Positions 47,239-58,864 of a DNA stretch of 64,000 bases are shown here, one piece after another. A program made the position numbers and the translations under genes. The notes below the pieces were generated by a model. It was given only the letters and a program-made list of their open reading frames with translations. It was not told the origin of the DNA and made no database searches. This stretch comes from Scenedesmus sp. ARA3 (lineage: Eukaryota; Chlorophyta; Chlorophyceae; Sphaeropleales; Scenedesmaceae), in NCBI GenBank assembly GCA_004335835.1, contig RWJK01000259.1:1-64000 (forward strand). The letters run 5' to 3'. Position 1 is the stretch's first letter; each line of letters begins with the position of its first letter.

Positions 47239-50200
47239 ATGGGCAAGCAAAGCGAGAAGGCCACGCCGCAGAACAGCGGCATGAAGCAAAAAAGCATTTC
47301 TTCTTTCTTTGCCGCAAAGCTTAAGCCAAAGACTAGCCCTAGCAAGAAGCCAGGTGGGTGCCAGCAGCTCTAGCTGTGCAGCAGCAGCAGCAGCAACAGG
47401 CACAGCTGGTTGCTTTGCAACGCCGTGCTCTTGCTTAGCCATGCCCAGTGCAGTTGGCCCTGGGAATGGAAGACAAGCAGCAGCGAATCAGTAAAACCTC
47501 ACCATGCACTGCGACATGGGCTGTCATCAGCCATGCAAGGAGTCATCAGGAGTGGTGGCGCCAGCCACTTTCATCACATACTGCATGCACTGCTTGTGAC
47601 CACCTCCGGTTGCCACCGCGCCCCTCCAGGTGTCAAAGCTGCCCCTGCCAGTGGCAAGGAGAACAGCAAGCAACCCGCCAGCACTGCCACTGCCGCGCCT
47701 GCAGGCACCCCGGCCCCTGCCAAGCCTGCAGCTGAGCAGCAAGCCCCACCACCAGCAGCAGCAGCAGCCGGCAAAGCCCCTGCAGTCCTGGGCAGCAGCA
47801 GTGCTTCAGGTCAGCAGTCAGCTGGCAGCGGCAAGGACAGTGCTGCTGCTGTCACCAGGCAGCCAGCTCAGCAGCAGCAGCAGCATGAGGAGGCCACGCC
47901 GCTGCCCAGCAAGGTGATGGCAGCAGCAGCACCCGGCGCTGACCTGGACCACGGGGGCGGCGCTGGCGAGGCCATCGTGGGGCGGCGGCTCAAGGTGTTC
48001 TGGCCCAAGGACAAGGCCTGGTACCAGGGCAGCATCCAGGCCTACAAGGACTCCAAGCACAGGGGTGAGCAGCAGCGGCAGCAGCAGCAGCAGCAATAGC
48101 AGACACACCTGCAAGTCAGAGGAGCATGGACCTGCCAGCAGCAGCTGCCGTGCAGCTTTACGGCCGTGCACAGCAGTGCAACAGCCACAGGAGGCGCGCG
48201 AGCCTGCACATGGGCCGCCACACTTGCTGCCCTGGTGGCAGCGGTAGGTGCTGAAGTGCAGGCGACTCATTCTACTGCCTGCGCACTGTCTGATCCACCT
48301 ACTGTTGTGTTTCACTGCTGCTGATGCTGCTCCTGATGCTGCGCTGCTGCTGCTGCTGCGTCGTGCCAGTGCTGTATGACGATGGTGATGAGGAGTGGCT
48401 GGACCTGGCTCAGGAGCGCCACAGGCTGCTGCGCGGCAGCAGCGGCGGCCCCGGCGCAGCAGCAGCAGCAGCGCGGCGCAAGCGACGGGCTGTGCTGGCC
48501 AGCGACGATGAGGGCGATGATGACGCAGCAGACGCTGATGATGCCAAGGAGGGCAGCGACAGTGATAGCGACTTCTCAGGTGGGCGGGGCCGCTGGATGC
48601 ATGCTTGAATGTGTGTTTGGTTGATGGCGTGGGTGTAGTTGTAGCAGCTGCATGCATGGCGAGGTGTGCCACATGAGCGCAGAGATAGCAGCTGATGGTC
48701 CCATTGTGCTGTGCAGCATTGCGCCTGGATGCCAGTTACTCGATGAGGCTGCTGTGTTGTGCTGCGTGCTGTGTGCTGTGCTGCAGCTGGTGGTGCTGAC
48801 GAGGACAGTGACGAGCCAATGGAGGACCTGGAGCAGGAGGCAGCAGAGGATGACGATGCTGCTGCTGCAGGCTCGGATGGCGAGGACGGCAGCGCAGCTG
48901 CGTCAGGCAGCAAGCGCAAGCGTGCAGGCGGCAAGGTGAGGCGCTGACGCAGCTGGAGAGGGGCGCTGCTGATTGGTGTACATGATGCTGGCGATGCATG
49001 CTGCAGCCCTGCACGCTGTTGCTCTTATCATGTGCATGCCACCGCACCTTGCAGATGCTGCTGCTGCGCCGGCCATCGTTGCTGCTGCAGCTGCTCTTGT
49101 TTCGGTCCCCGCTCACATCAGCAGCCACTTTACCTCGTCCTGCTGCCGCGCCTGCCTCTCACCAGGCCGCCTCCCGCAAGCGCTCCACATCCACCACCAC
49201 GCCAGCCGGCAAGGCAGCAGCCGGCCGCACCAGCAGCATCCACCAGCAGCAGCCGCCCTCCTCTGCAGGCCACACCCCCATGGACAGGTTCAGCTGCGGC
49301 TCCAAGGCCACGCCCCAGCAGGGCTTCCCAGGATTCACGCCGCCACCAACAGCAGGCGGAGACGGCGGCACGCCATCTGCCAAGCTGGGGCTGTTCAGGA
49401 CTGCCAGCAAGGACAGCAGGGGCGTTGAGAGGGCCACGCCGTCACCGCTACCTGGCGGCAGTGGGAGTGCGGCGGCGCTGGAGCAGCTGCAGCAGCAGCG
49501 GCTGGATAGCTTGACGCCTGACTCGCGGGCCAAGGCGGTGCTGCAGGGTGCGCTGGACCTGACGCCTGCGGCAGAGGGCGCTAAGGCTGGTGAGTGATGG
49601 GTGTTTGTGTGTGGCAAAGCCAAGGTAACTGGCCAGCTTGCGGGCTGTGGCTAATGGATATGTTAGGATCCGGTGTGCTGCGTGCCACAAACTGATGTGT
49701 GCAGCTGATGTGTGCAGCTGATGTGTGCAGCTGATGTGTGCAGCTGATGTGTGCAGCTGGTGCTGAAGGTAGCACGCTGTTCATCGTTGCGACACAAAGC
49801 TGCCGCTGTTACGTGACAGCAGCTGTGCGATGCCGTGGCCTCACCGCTGCCTGCTGCCTGCTGCCTGCTGCCTGCTGCTGCTGCTGCTGCTGCCGCAGAG
49901 CCGTCCATGGTGCTGGGCGTGCTGGCCTCTGGAGGTGCAGAGGCGGCGCGCTTTGCTGCGCGCATGGCTGAGCGCTTCCCCTTCCTGCACCCTGACAGGT
50001 GCGGCTTAATCAGGGGCCAGGCCTGACATGCTGTTGACAGAGAGTTTGCATATAGCATGTAGGCATGGAAGGATCCCGAGCACGTTCAATTTATGCTGTG
50101 CTTGGTGATGACCAGCATCAGCGCAGGCGGCGTGCTTGTTGCTGCCAATCACAAGTGTGGCGAGTGAGTGCACTCAGCTCAGCTTACAGTGCCGTGCTGT

Positions 50201-53200
50201 GGATGCGCAAGCCATCTTGTGTGATCTGCCTGGTTGTTGGGTGCACCTGCGCATCCAGGACTGGTGTCCACCCCATCAGTTTGAGCTGAGCTGCATGTTC
50301 TGCCACCACTGCTGACTGCGGCCTGTGCATCTCTGTGCTGCTGCTGCAGGATCAAGGACCAGGCCAACCGCCGCCCTGACCACCCGGAGTACAACCCACG
50401 CACACTGCTCATCCCCAACGCCGCCTCATGGTTCAAGCAGGCTAAGGTGCGGCTGCCTGGCTGCTGTCTTTGTGCCGCCGCTGCTGCTGCAGCTGCTTCC
50501 TCTGGTCCACAGGCCATTCTGCAGCTGCTGTTCAGTGATGTTCAGTGTCACCTCAAGCATCTCAACATGTGACTGCTTACATTTCGAGTGGGTCTCTGTG
50601 CGGCTGCAGGTGACGGAGGCGCAGCAGCAGTGGTGGAACTTCAAGGCCGCCAACTTTGACAGCGTGCTGCTCTTCAAAGTGGGCAAGTTCTACGAGGTGG
50701 GTGGTGGCAGCGCTGCAGCGGCAGCAGTAACAACACAGCAGGCAGTGCAGCTGAAATTGGCTGGCTGGCTGGACAGTTGGCTGGTCTATTCAGATGTCAC
50801 AACATGCCATGACTCAGGGGTGCACCACAGAGCGGGCCACGTGCTGCGGCCCAACACGAGCACCCGCTTTGCACTGCTGCTGCTGTGCTTTTGCTGACTG
50901 CCCTGCCTGCGCTCCTGCCGCTGCTCTCACGGCACCTGCCTGCACCTGCTGTTTTCTGGTCCAGATGTTTGAGATGGACGCGTTTGTGGGCGTGGACGTG
51001 CTGGGGCTGTCCTTCATGAAGGGCGAGCAGCCGCACGCGGGCTTCCCCGAGGCCGCGTACCATGCCATGGCTGAGCAGCTGGCGCGCGCAGGCTACCGCG
51101 TGGTGGTGGTGGAGCAGGTGAGCAGGCTGGGCTGGGTTATGCCTGTGATTGTGTTGAGTAGAGGGTGCCCTGAAGTTATCACGTGAGAGCGGTTCAGCTG
51201 CAGCTCCAGCTACTCAGTTGCTCCAGGCTTCCTCTGCCCTGTGCTGATGTGTATGCTGGTTGCTCCCTGATATGGCGGCAGGATCGAGCTGCCGAAGTGT
51301 ACGTGGGTTGACGCGCATACATAATCTGCATGCCTCTGCTGCTGTTTGCGTTACTAAGCAAAACCATGTTCAAGCCGCCTAACCCTTACCTGCCGCACCA
51401 ATCCCACCATCTCCTGCCGTACACTGCCGCACCCTGCTCGCTAACTGGGCGCAGACCGAGACCCCCGAGCAGCTGAAGCAGCGCAACTCGGCGCGCAAGC
51501 CCGGGCAGAAGGCTGCCAGCGTGGTGGAGCGCCAGGCCGTGGCTGTGCTGAGCAGGGGCACGCTGATGGACCCGGAGATGGTGGCGGGGCACCCCGACGC
51601 TGCCTACGTGCTGGCAGGTGCGGCGCTGTGCCTGCAGCGCTGTGTGGATTGGTGTTGTAGCAGGATTCAGCATTGGTTGGTGGCAGCAGTTCTGGTTGGA
51701 TTGTTGGCAGGTGGGCCGGACAGCTGGACCAACAGCAGCAGTGGCAGCAGAAGCGCGGTGCTGCTGCCGTGTTTGGCAGACCGCGGCACAATGACACTGC
51801 TCCTGGTGTTGTCTGCTGACTCTCAGTTGCTACGCCTACTGCTGCTGCTGCCGCCGTGCCTGCAGTGGTTGAGGTGACTGACGGCTCCGGGCATGACGCG
51901 CCCTTCATCGGCGCCTGCGCGCTGGACACAGCAGCGGGCCAGGTGCTGCTGGGCAGCTGGAGGGACGATGAGGTGGGCCGGCTCTGCAGCCTGGGCAAAC
52001 ATGCGGCGTGCTGCATAAAACAAAACTGTTCTGCATCTTTGTGGAGCTGTGCCTCTCAAGGTGCCTGTTGTCCTGGCACTCGCACTTTGCACCATGCAAG
52101 TGACGAGACCACCTTGCCCCCTGATATAACGCCTGCATGCTGTTGCTGCTGCACTGTTGTTGCTGCTGCTGCAGGTGCGGCTGAAGCTGCGCACGCAGCT
52201 GACTGGGCTGCGTCCGGTGGAGGTGGTGCTGCCGCGGCGTGGCAGCGGGGCCATGAGCGCCACCACCAGCAGGCTGGTGCGCTGCGGCGGCAGCAGGGGG
52301 CCCGCGCCCGCACTGAACGAGCTGCCAGCCAGCAGCGCTGACACAGAGGCGGCGCTGCAGGTGAGCGGTGAATGGCGACACTGATGTTGGCAGCCGTGTG
52401 CTGATTTTGCTGTGATGGTCTTCTCGAGCTAGATTACCATATGTATGCACTGCAGCTGTGATACTGTTTGACATGTGGGCCAGCCATCATGCCATGTGCT
52501 GGCAACGACACACCAACATCAGCCTGAGCTCGGCATCAACACTGTTGCTGTGTCCTGTCATTGCCTATGCTGTTTTGCAAGCAGGCCCTGGCCACTCACT
52601 TCCCTGAGGGCAAGCTGCCCCCAGTGCTAGAGCAGCTGCAGCAGCAGTACAAGGCGGGGCAGCAGCAGGGCAGCGCGTCAGCCGCAGCAGATGCGCATGC
52701 TGCCAAGGTGGCGGAGGCTGGGCTGGGCGCGTTTGGGCTGCTGGTGCAGTTCCTCAGCAGCAACATGCTGGATGCTGCGCTGCTGCCCAATGCAAGATAC
52801 GAGCCGCTGTGCGAAGGGGTGAGTGCTTGGCGCGGATGGTGTGCACATGGGTGTTGAGTGTGCATTGAGGGTGCGTGGTGCACAGCACGGCTGAGAAATG
52901 GTACTGTTCATGCTGTGCTTCAATGTCATATCATGATGTGTTGTCATGCTGTGTTGTGTGCTGTTATGCTATTCTGAAAGTGCTGTGCCTGCTGTGCTGT
53001 GCATGCTGAGCTGGCATGCTGTGCTGTGCATGCTGAGCTGGCATGCTGGGCTGGCATGCTGCGCTGTGCATGCTGTGCTGCGCATGCTGTAACAGGAGCT
53101 GTTACTATCCATGTAGTGGATGATTAGACATTTGTGACTCACACCTACGTGTGAGGCACGCGGCAGTCAATGTGACATTGTACCGCCTTGTTTGAACTAC

Positions 53201-56200
53201 GCGTGCCTTGCAACGTAGGCGGCCTGTATCAGCTATCGCTGGGCCTCAGGCTTATCATTGGTTTACTAACCTTCTTTTACATTACGCTTCCACACACGTT
53301 ATACTCAGTCCTGCTACATTTGGTAGCTGAGAGGGCACACGCTGAGCTGGCATGTTATGCTGTGCATGCTATGCTGTGCATGCTGGGTTGTGTTGTGCTG
53401 TGCTGGCATGCTGCGCTGCGCATGCTGTGCTGTGCTGTGCATGCTGAGCTGGGCATGCTATGCTGTGCATGCTATGCTGTGCATGCTGTGCTATGATGTG
53501 CTGTGTTGTGCATGCTGAGCTGGCATGTTGTGCATGCTGGGATGGCATGCTGCGCTGTGCATGCTGTGCTGTGCATGCTGAGCTGGCATGCTATGTGGTG
53601 CACGCTATGCTTTGCACATTGTCTTTTGCTGTGCTGTGCTGTGCTGGCATGCTGCGCTGTGCATGCTGTGTTGTGCATGCTGAGCTGGGCATGCTATGCT
53701 GTGCATGCTATGCTGTGCATGCTGTGCTATGCTGTGCTGTGCTGGGCATGCTGAGCTGGCATGCTGCGCTGTGCATGCTGTGCTGCATGTTGTGCTGAGC
53801 ATGCTTTGCGTGTGTGCTGAGCTGGCATGCTATGCTGTGCATGCTATGCTGTGCATGCTATGTTGTGCATGCTGTGCTGTGCTGTGATGTGTGTGCAGTG
53901 CTATGCATGCTGTGCTGGCATGCTATGCTGGGCGTGCTGTGCTATGCATGCTGTGCTATGCATGCTGTGCTGTGCATGCTGAGCTGGCATGCTGTGCTGT
54001 GCATGCTGAGCTGGCATGCTGACATAGCACGCTGTGCTATGCTGTGCGTGCTTTGTGTGTTTATACATACTGCTTCTCTTTTAGGCTCCATCTGCACCCA
54101 CGCCTGCATTATTCATATGGATAGCAATATATGAATCTTTCAAGTATTTGTTCAAATTATTGATTGATGTTGTTTGCAGGCCTCCGGCAGTGACGAGCCA
54201 GTGGCCATGGAGCTCAACGGCGCTGCCCTGGAGGGCCTGGAGGTGCTGGAGAATGCGCTGGGCGGCCCGCAGGGCAGCCTGCTGGGGCTGCTGGACCACT
54301 GCGCCACGCCGTTCGGCAGGCGGCGGCTGCGGCGCTGGCTCACGCGGCCGCTGTTCAGGACCAAGGACATTGAGCGGCGCCAGGACGCTGTGGAGGTGCG
54401 CGGCCTTCATGAACTTTACCGCTGCACCTGGGATTGCGGCGCTGCCCATGCTGGACTAATACTGCTGTTGCCCAGCAATGGGGCATGTGTGCGTGTTTGT
54501 GGTGATGAAGAGTTGCTGAGTTTTGTTGGCATTGACAACGCCTCACGCAGCAGCTCCTTGTGCGCACTGTGGCTGCGCGATGTGCATTCGCAGCAGCCCT
54601 GCGCTGCAACTCCTGTGTCGTCTGTTCTGCCCCCCTTGGGTTAACCGCACGCTCCTGGCTCCCCTGCAGGAGCTGATGGGCTCAGGCAGCGCCGCAGTGG
54701 GCTCCGCGCGGCGTGCGTTGGCAGGCGTCAGCGACCTGGAGCGCTGCTTGGCACGCCTGGCCGCATCCGTGGGACGCGCAGGCAGCGGTGGCAGCAGCAG
54801 CGGCGGCTTTGGTCGCGAGGCAGCACATGTGGTGCTGTACGAGGATGTGGCGCGTCGGCGCGTGAAGGTGCTGGTGGGCGCAATGCGGGACCTGCAGGCG
54901 CTAGCGGATGCGCTGGCGGCCTTTGGGGAGGTGCGCGCGGGTTGCGGCTTGCTGGCTTGATGTATGGGATGGTAAAAATGATGTTGGCTTTGGTGCGACA
55001 CATTGGCTGCAGGTTTGCAATTGCAGTACTCTGTTTGGCCAGGTGGCGGCATGTTGCGGTAGCGCTACTCGCGCATGTCACATGCAAGGCGAGTCTGTGC
55101 TGCAGAACGCGGTGCGGTCGATGGCTGTCAATGCTGAGGAGACCACCTGGCCTGCAGCGTGCTACAGGCTATGCATGCCACACACAATCATGCGCACAAA
55201 CATGCTGCCACACACAAATCTCTGGCAACCCCCTTACCTTGAATGCGTTGCTGCCTTGTGTTCTTCCTTTTGGCTGCGCGTTGCTGCAGCTGTCGCTGAG
55301 CAGCGAGCTGCTGTTAGCGCTGGCCGACCCTGAGCGCTGGAGCGACTTCAAGGCGCGGCTGGCAGACATGCAGGTGAGGCAGCACATGCGCAGCACGCGT
55401 GCACCAGGTTGAGGTGCACAGCACATAATGGCGTGGCGTGCATGGCTGCAGGACATTTGGATCAGCAGCAGGGACTGTGCAAGATGCAGTAGGCAGAGCC
55501 TGTGGTTGCAGCCTGTGCTTTGCAGCTGCGAGCCACCCTTGGCTACTTTGGGAATATTGTCAGCTGTTGCATGTTGCCGACGCTTGTGCTGTGCTGTGCT
55601 GTGCTGCAGGCTGCTGCGGAGTGGGGCGAGGCTGAGCGCCAGGGCGTGGTGCGTCCCAGCAAGGCGGGCGTGGACCCCGCCTATGACGCGGCCAAGGCGG
55701 CGGTGGAGGAGGCAGACAGGGACCTGCAGGTGGGCTTGCGCGCATGCGGCATGCATGCACGTGGTTAGAAGCAGCTTTGGATCTCTGTAGCACAGGTGGC
55801 AGATAACTGTAATGAGTGTTGTTGTGGGGCTTGCGAGCTCGCTGTGCTGCTCTCCAGCAGACCACCCAGTGCACTACGCGGCCTGCTGTGCCCTCTTGCC
55901 TTCATACTATGCGCTGCAGGCGTACCTGGCACGTGTGCGCAAGCAGCTGGACTGCCGGTCCGTGTCCTACGTGAGCATGAACAAGGACAGCCACGTGCTG
56001 GAGGTGCCCGAGGCGGCCTGCGGCAGCGTGCCGCCCGTGCTGCTGCTGGTGGGCCAGAAGAAGGGCTTCAAGCGCTACAGCAGCGAGGAGCTGCAGGGGC
56101 TGGTGGCGGCACGGACGGCCAAGGAGGAGGCGCGGGAGGCGGTGGAGGCGGGCGTGCTGCAGGTGGGCGGCAGCAGCAGCAGCAGCAGTGTGCCGCTGGG

Positions 56201-58864
56201 TGTGGCCAGGGTGGTGGGGTGGGGATGGGGTGGAGGCGGTAGAACCAGGCGTGCTGCAGGTGGGCAGCAGCAGCAGCAGCCTGGCGCGTGGGGTGGGTGG
56301 TGGTGGGGGCGTGAAGCAAGAGCAATCAGTGGTGTGGGACCATGGGTGTGATGAGCCGCAAGAATAGATAGCACAGGTCTGCACGGTCGCTGTGTGCTGT
56401 GCAGTCGCCCGAATGCATGAAGTGTGGCCCACAGCCATGTGAGACACATGCGTGAGCATAGCTTGGCTTGCAGCCTGCGCGCGCACAGCTTGTTCGTTGC
56501 TGCCATAACCTTTACCAGGCAGAGCACCCCTCGCATACCATGCTGACCTTGCCGCTGTTGCTGCTGACTGTGCAGGCACTGGAGCGGCTGTTTGTGTCTC
56601 ACGGGGAGCTGTGGAGCTCCGCCATTGAGGCTGTGGCTGTGCTGGACTGCCTCATGGCGCTGGCGGGTGCAGCACAGGCGGCTGACGGCGAGATGTGCCG
56701 CCCCAAGCTGCTGCCGCCGGGCCCTGAGGGTGAGCGGCTGGGAGCTTTGAGCGGGAACCTGGGTGGGGTTGTGGGGTCAAGGGTGGGGAGATGCATGCTG
56801 CTGTGGTGATCACCTAGCTTTAGTGAAGCTTCCTGGGGTGCAGTCCTTCCTGCTGGCGTACAATTGTTGCAGCTGGTCAAGCAGCTGGGCGTTTTTGAAG
56901 CACAACTGCGGCATACTGGCAATCACTGCAGGATTAATCTATGATGTTTACTGGCTGTGGACGGCGTCGACTTACCTGCTGCTGCCGCCGCCTCTGCTTT
57001 TCATCAATCATGCGTGGCCAGGTGCCGGCATGTTCCGCGCCAGCCAGCTGCGCCACCCCGCAGGCCTGGCCAGCACCGGCTGCGGCTCCTTTGTGCCGAA
57101 TGACATCGCCCTGGGTGGGGATGCGCCCGGCTTCATCCTGCTCACAGGGCCCAACATGGGCGGCAAGTCCACGCTGCTGCGGCAGGTGTGCCTGGCGGCG
57201 GTGCTGGCACAGGTGGGCCTCGGCATGCAGCAGCAGCAGCAGCAGCAGCAGCCAGCGAGTGCGACAACGGGGCGGCACTGCAATTGAAGGCGTAGCTGTG
57301 GAGCATGCGTCACATGCTACAAGGCAGGGGATTGCCGCGGAGCGCATGTTGCGGTTGCTGGCACTGAAAACGACACCCAGCTCACCAGGCTTGACGAACG
57401 TCTCATGTAAATGTGCTTTCAGCGTAGTAACCTGCTTGCCCGCCCTCCCGTCCACCTATTTGGCGCTGCCTTGCTCTGACACATGGCCTTGTGCTGCTAC
57501 TGCAGGTGGGCGCCATGGTGCCTGCGCGCAGCCTGGAGCTGACCCCCATGGACGGCTGCTATGTGCGCATGGGCGCGCGTGACGCAATCCTGGCCGGGCA
57601 GTCCACCTTCTTCATCGAGATGGCGGAGACGGCGGCCATGCTGGGCCGGGCCAGCAGCAGGAGCCTGGTGGCGCTGGATGAGCTGGGGCGCGGCACCGCC
57701 ACGCTGGACGGTGAGGGGGCAGGGTTGCGTGGGACTGTTTATGGGCATGTGGGGAGGCAGGGTGGCTTGTTGTTGCACCCATGTGGTGCTGCATTGGTGG
57801 GTGCTGCTTGTGCTGTGTGGGTGACCCTGAGCTTCCTGCACATGCTGTTGGTGCCTTGAGCTTGGCCAGGCAACCTGTGATGTGTCTCACATGCACAGCA
57901 ACGCTGGAAGTCATGGGCTGTAACTCACAGTGCGGTGCTGCTGGTGCCGTGCAGGTGCCGCCATTGCAGCGGCCGTGCTGGACCACCTGGCGCACAGCAC
58001 GCGCTGCTGCGGGCTGTTTGCCACGCACTACCACCAGCTGGCGGCGCAGCATGCAGCAGACCCGCAGGTGGCCATCATGCACATGGCCTGTGCGGTGGCG
58101 GAGCAGCCAGAGCAGCAGCAGCAGCAGGATGCTGGAGAGGAGGACGGAACCAGCAGGGCTGCGCCTGCTGATGGTGGCGTGGCAGAGGTCACCTTCCTGT
58201 ACAAGCTGACAGCAGGTGCGGCTGGTGTAGATGCTGCCTGTGTGGGCGCTGCGGGGCTGCTTGTGGCGATTGGCGATGTATCGTGCCGGATGCTGACAGC
58301 GTGCTGCTGCGAAAGATAGGTAACGGCTATGAGCTGTCCATGAGTACTCGCCAACGTCTTGTTCACAGAGAGTTTGCATATAGCATGTAAGCATGTAGAC
58401 ATCCTGAGCACTCTTGTGTGTATGTGGCCTGACAGCTGGCTGCGCTGCCGTCTGCTGTTCTCTTGCCTTGTGCTTGTGCCGCATCATCACCCGCAGGCGC
58501 GTGCCCCAAGAGCTATGGAACCAATGTGGCGCGCCTGGCAGGCCTGCCTGGCTCTGTGGTGGCCCGCGCAGGCGTCATGTCGGCAAGCAGGGAGGCACTC
58601 GCCACACGCGGTCAGCAGCCAGCAGCAGCAGCAGCAGCAGGTGCGCCAGATGCCATGGAGGTGGATGCTGAAGCAGCAGAGCAGCCCCAGCCTGCTGCAG
58701 CTGTGCAAGGCGCAGGGGAGCTGCAGCAGGTTGCTGCACTGCTAGGCAGTGTGCGCAGCCAGCTGCAGCAGCTGAAGGGTGCGGCTCGTGACGATGCAGC
58801 GGCAGGCGGCGTGGTGCAGCAGCTGGCTGAGCTGCAGCAGCGTGCTGCTGTGCTGTGCAAGTGA
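47239..58864 (+). CDS. MSH6: DNA mismatch repair protein MSH6 with PIP box and Tudor-like domain
   Basis: I place 23 exons, the first 47239-47353 and the last 58497-58864, giving 1520 residues with every phase agreeing. MSH6 pairs with MSH2 to detect base mismatches. Residues 17-24 (QKSISSFF) are a PCNA-binding box. Exons 2-3 hold a Tudor-like domain ([33 protein letters not shown]), as in plant MSH6. Acidic, disordered exons 3-5 follow. The mismatch-binding domain has [14 protein letters not shown] with the Phe-x-Glu wedge (codons 50688 onward). The ATPase has Walker [10 protein letters not shown] (exon 57022-57212), the MutS signature FFIEMAETA, and Walker [13 protein letters not shown] (57506-57710), then FATHYHQL. 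Other exons: 47630-48064, 48370-48579, 48787-48935, 49166-49589, 49899-49998, 50350-50446, 50610-50696, 50965-51117, 51455-51617, 51866-51972, 52175-52360, 52585-52818, 54180-54395, 54670-54930, 55290-55373, 55610-55729, 55920-56162, 56576-56729, 57955-58215. The exon 5 acceptor is the least certain. Confidence 0.97.
49692..49756 (+). repeat. 13-bp tandem repeat, 5 copies
   Basis: CTGATGTGTGCAG is repeated five times without mismatch in the MSH6 intron between exons 5 and 6. Each unit ends in CAG. Confidence 0.95.
50037..50084 (+). repeat. Dispersed intronic repeat, copy 1
   Basis: Begins ACAGAGAGTTTGCATATAGC and matches 58365-58411 over about 47 bases, the first 25 exactly. It lies in an MSH6 intron. 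Confidence 0.75.
52978..54056 (+). repeat. Degenerate minisatellite filling MSH6 intron 13
   Basis: The 1361-bp intron 52819-54179 is far longer than its neighbours. Most of it is variants of a roughly 18-30 bp unit built from GCATGCTG, TGCTGTGCATGC and CTGAGCTGGCATGC, from about 52978 to 53094 and again from 53340 to 54056. Between them lies about 240 bp of unrelated, AT-richer sequence. Open frames across the repeat read as Cys/Met/His/Leu strings and are not genes. Confidence 0.9.
58365..58411 (+). repeat. Dispersed intronic repeat, copy 2
   Basis: Second copy of the element at 50037, in the last MSH6 intron and in the same orientation, about 85% identical. Confidence 0.75.

Noticed and set aside
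49692..49756. Evenly spaced repeats considered as a CRISPR array
   Set aside because: The copies are contiguous with no spacers, lie in a eukaryotic intron and are a simple tandem repeat.
53188..54134. Cys/Met/Leu/His-rich open frames
   Set aside because: They are readings of the minisatellite in an MSH6 intron, not genes.
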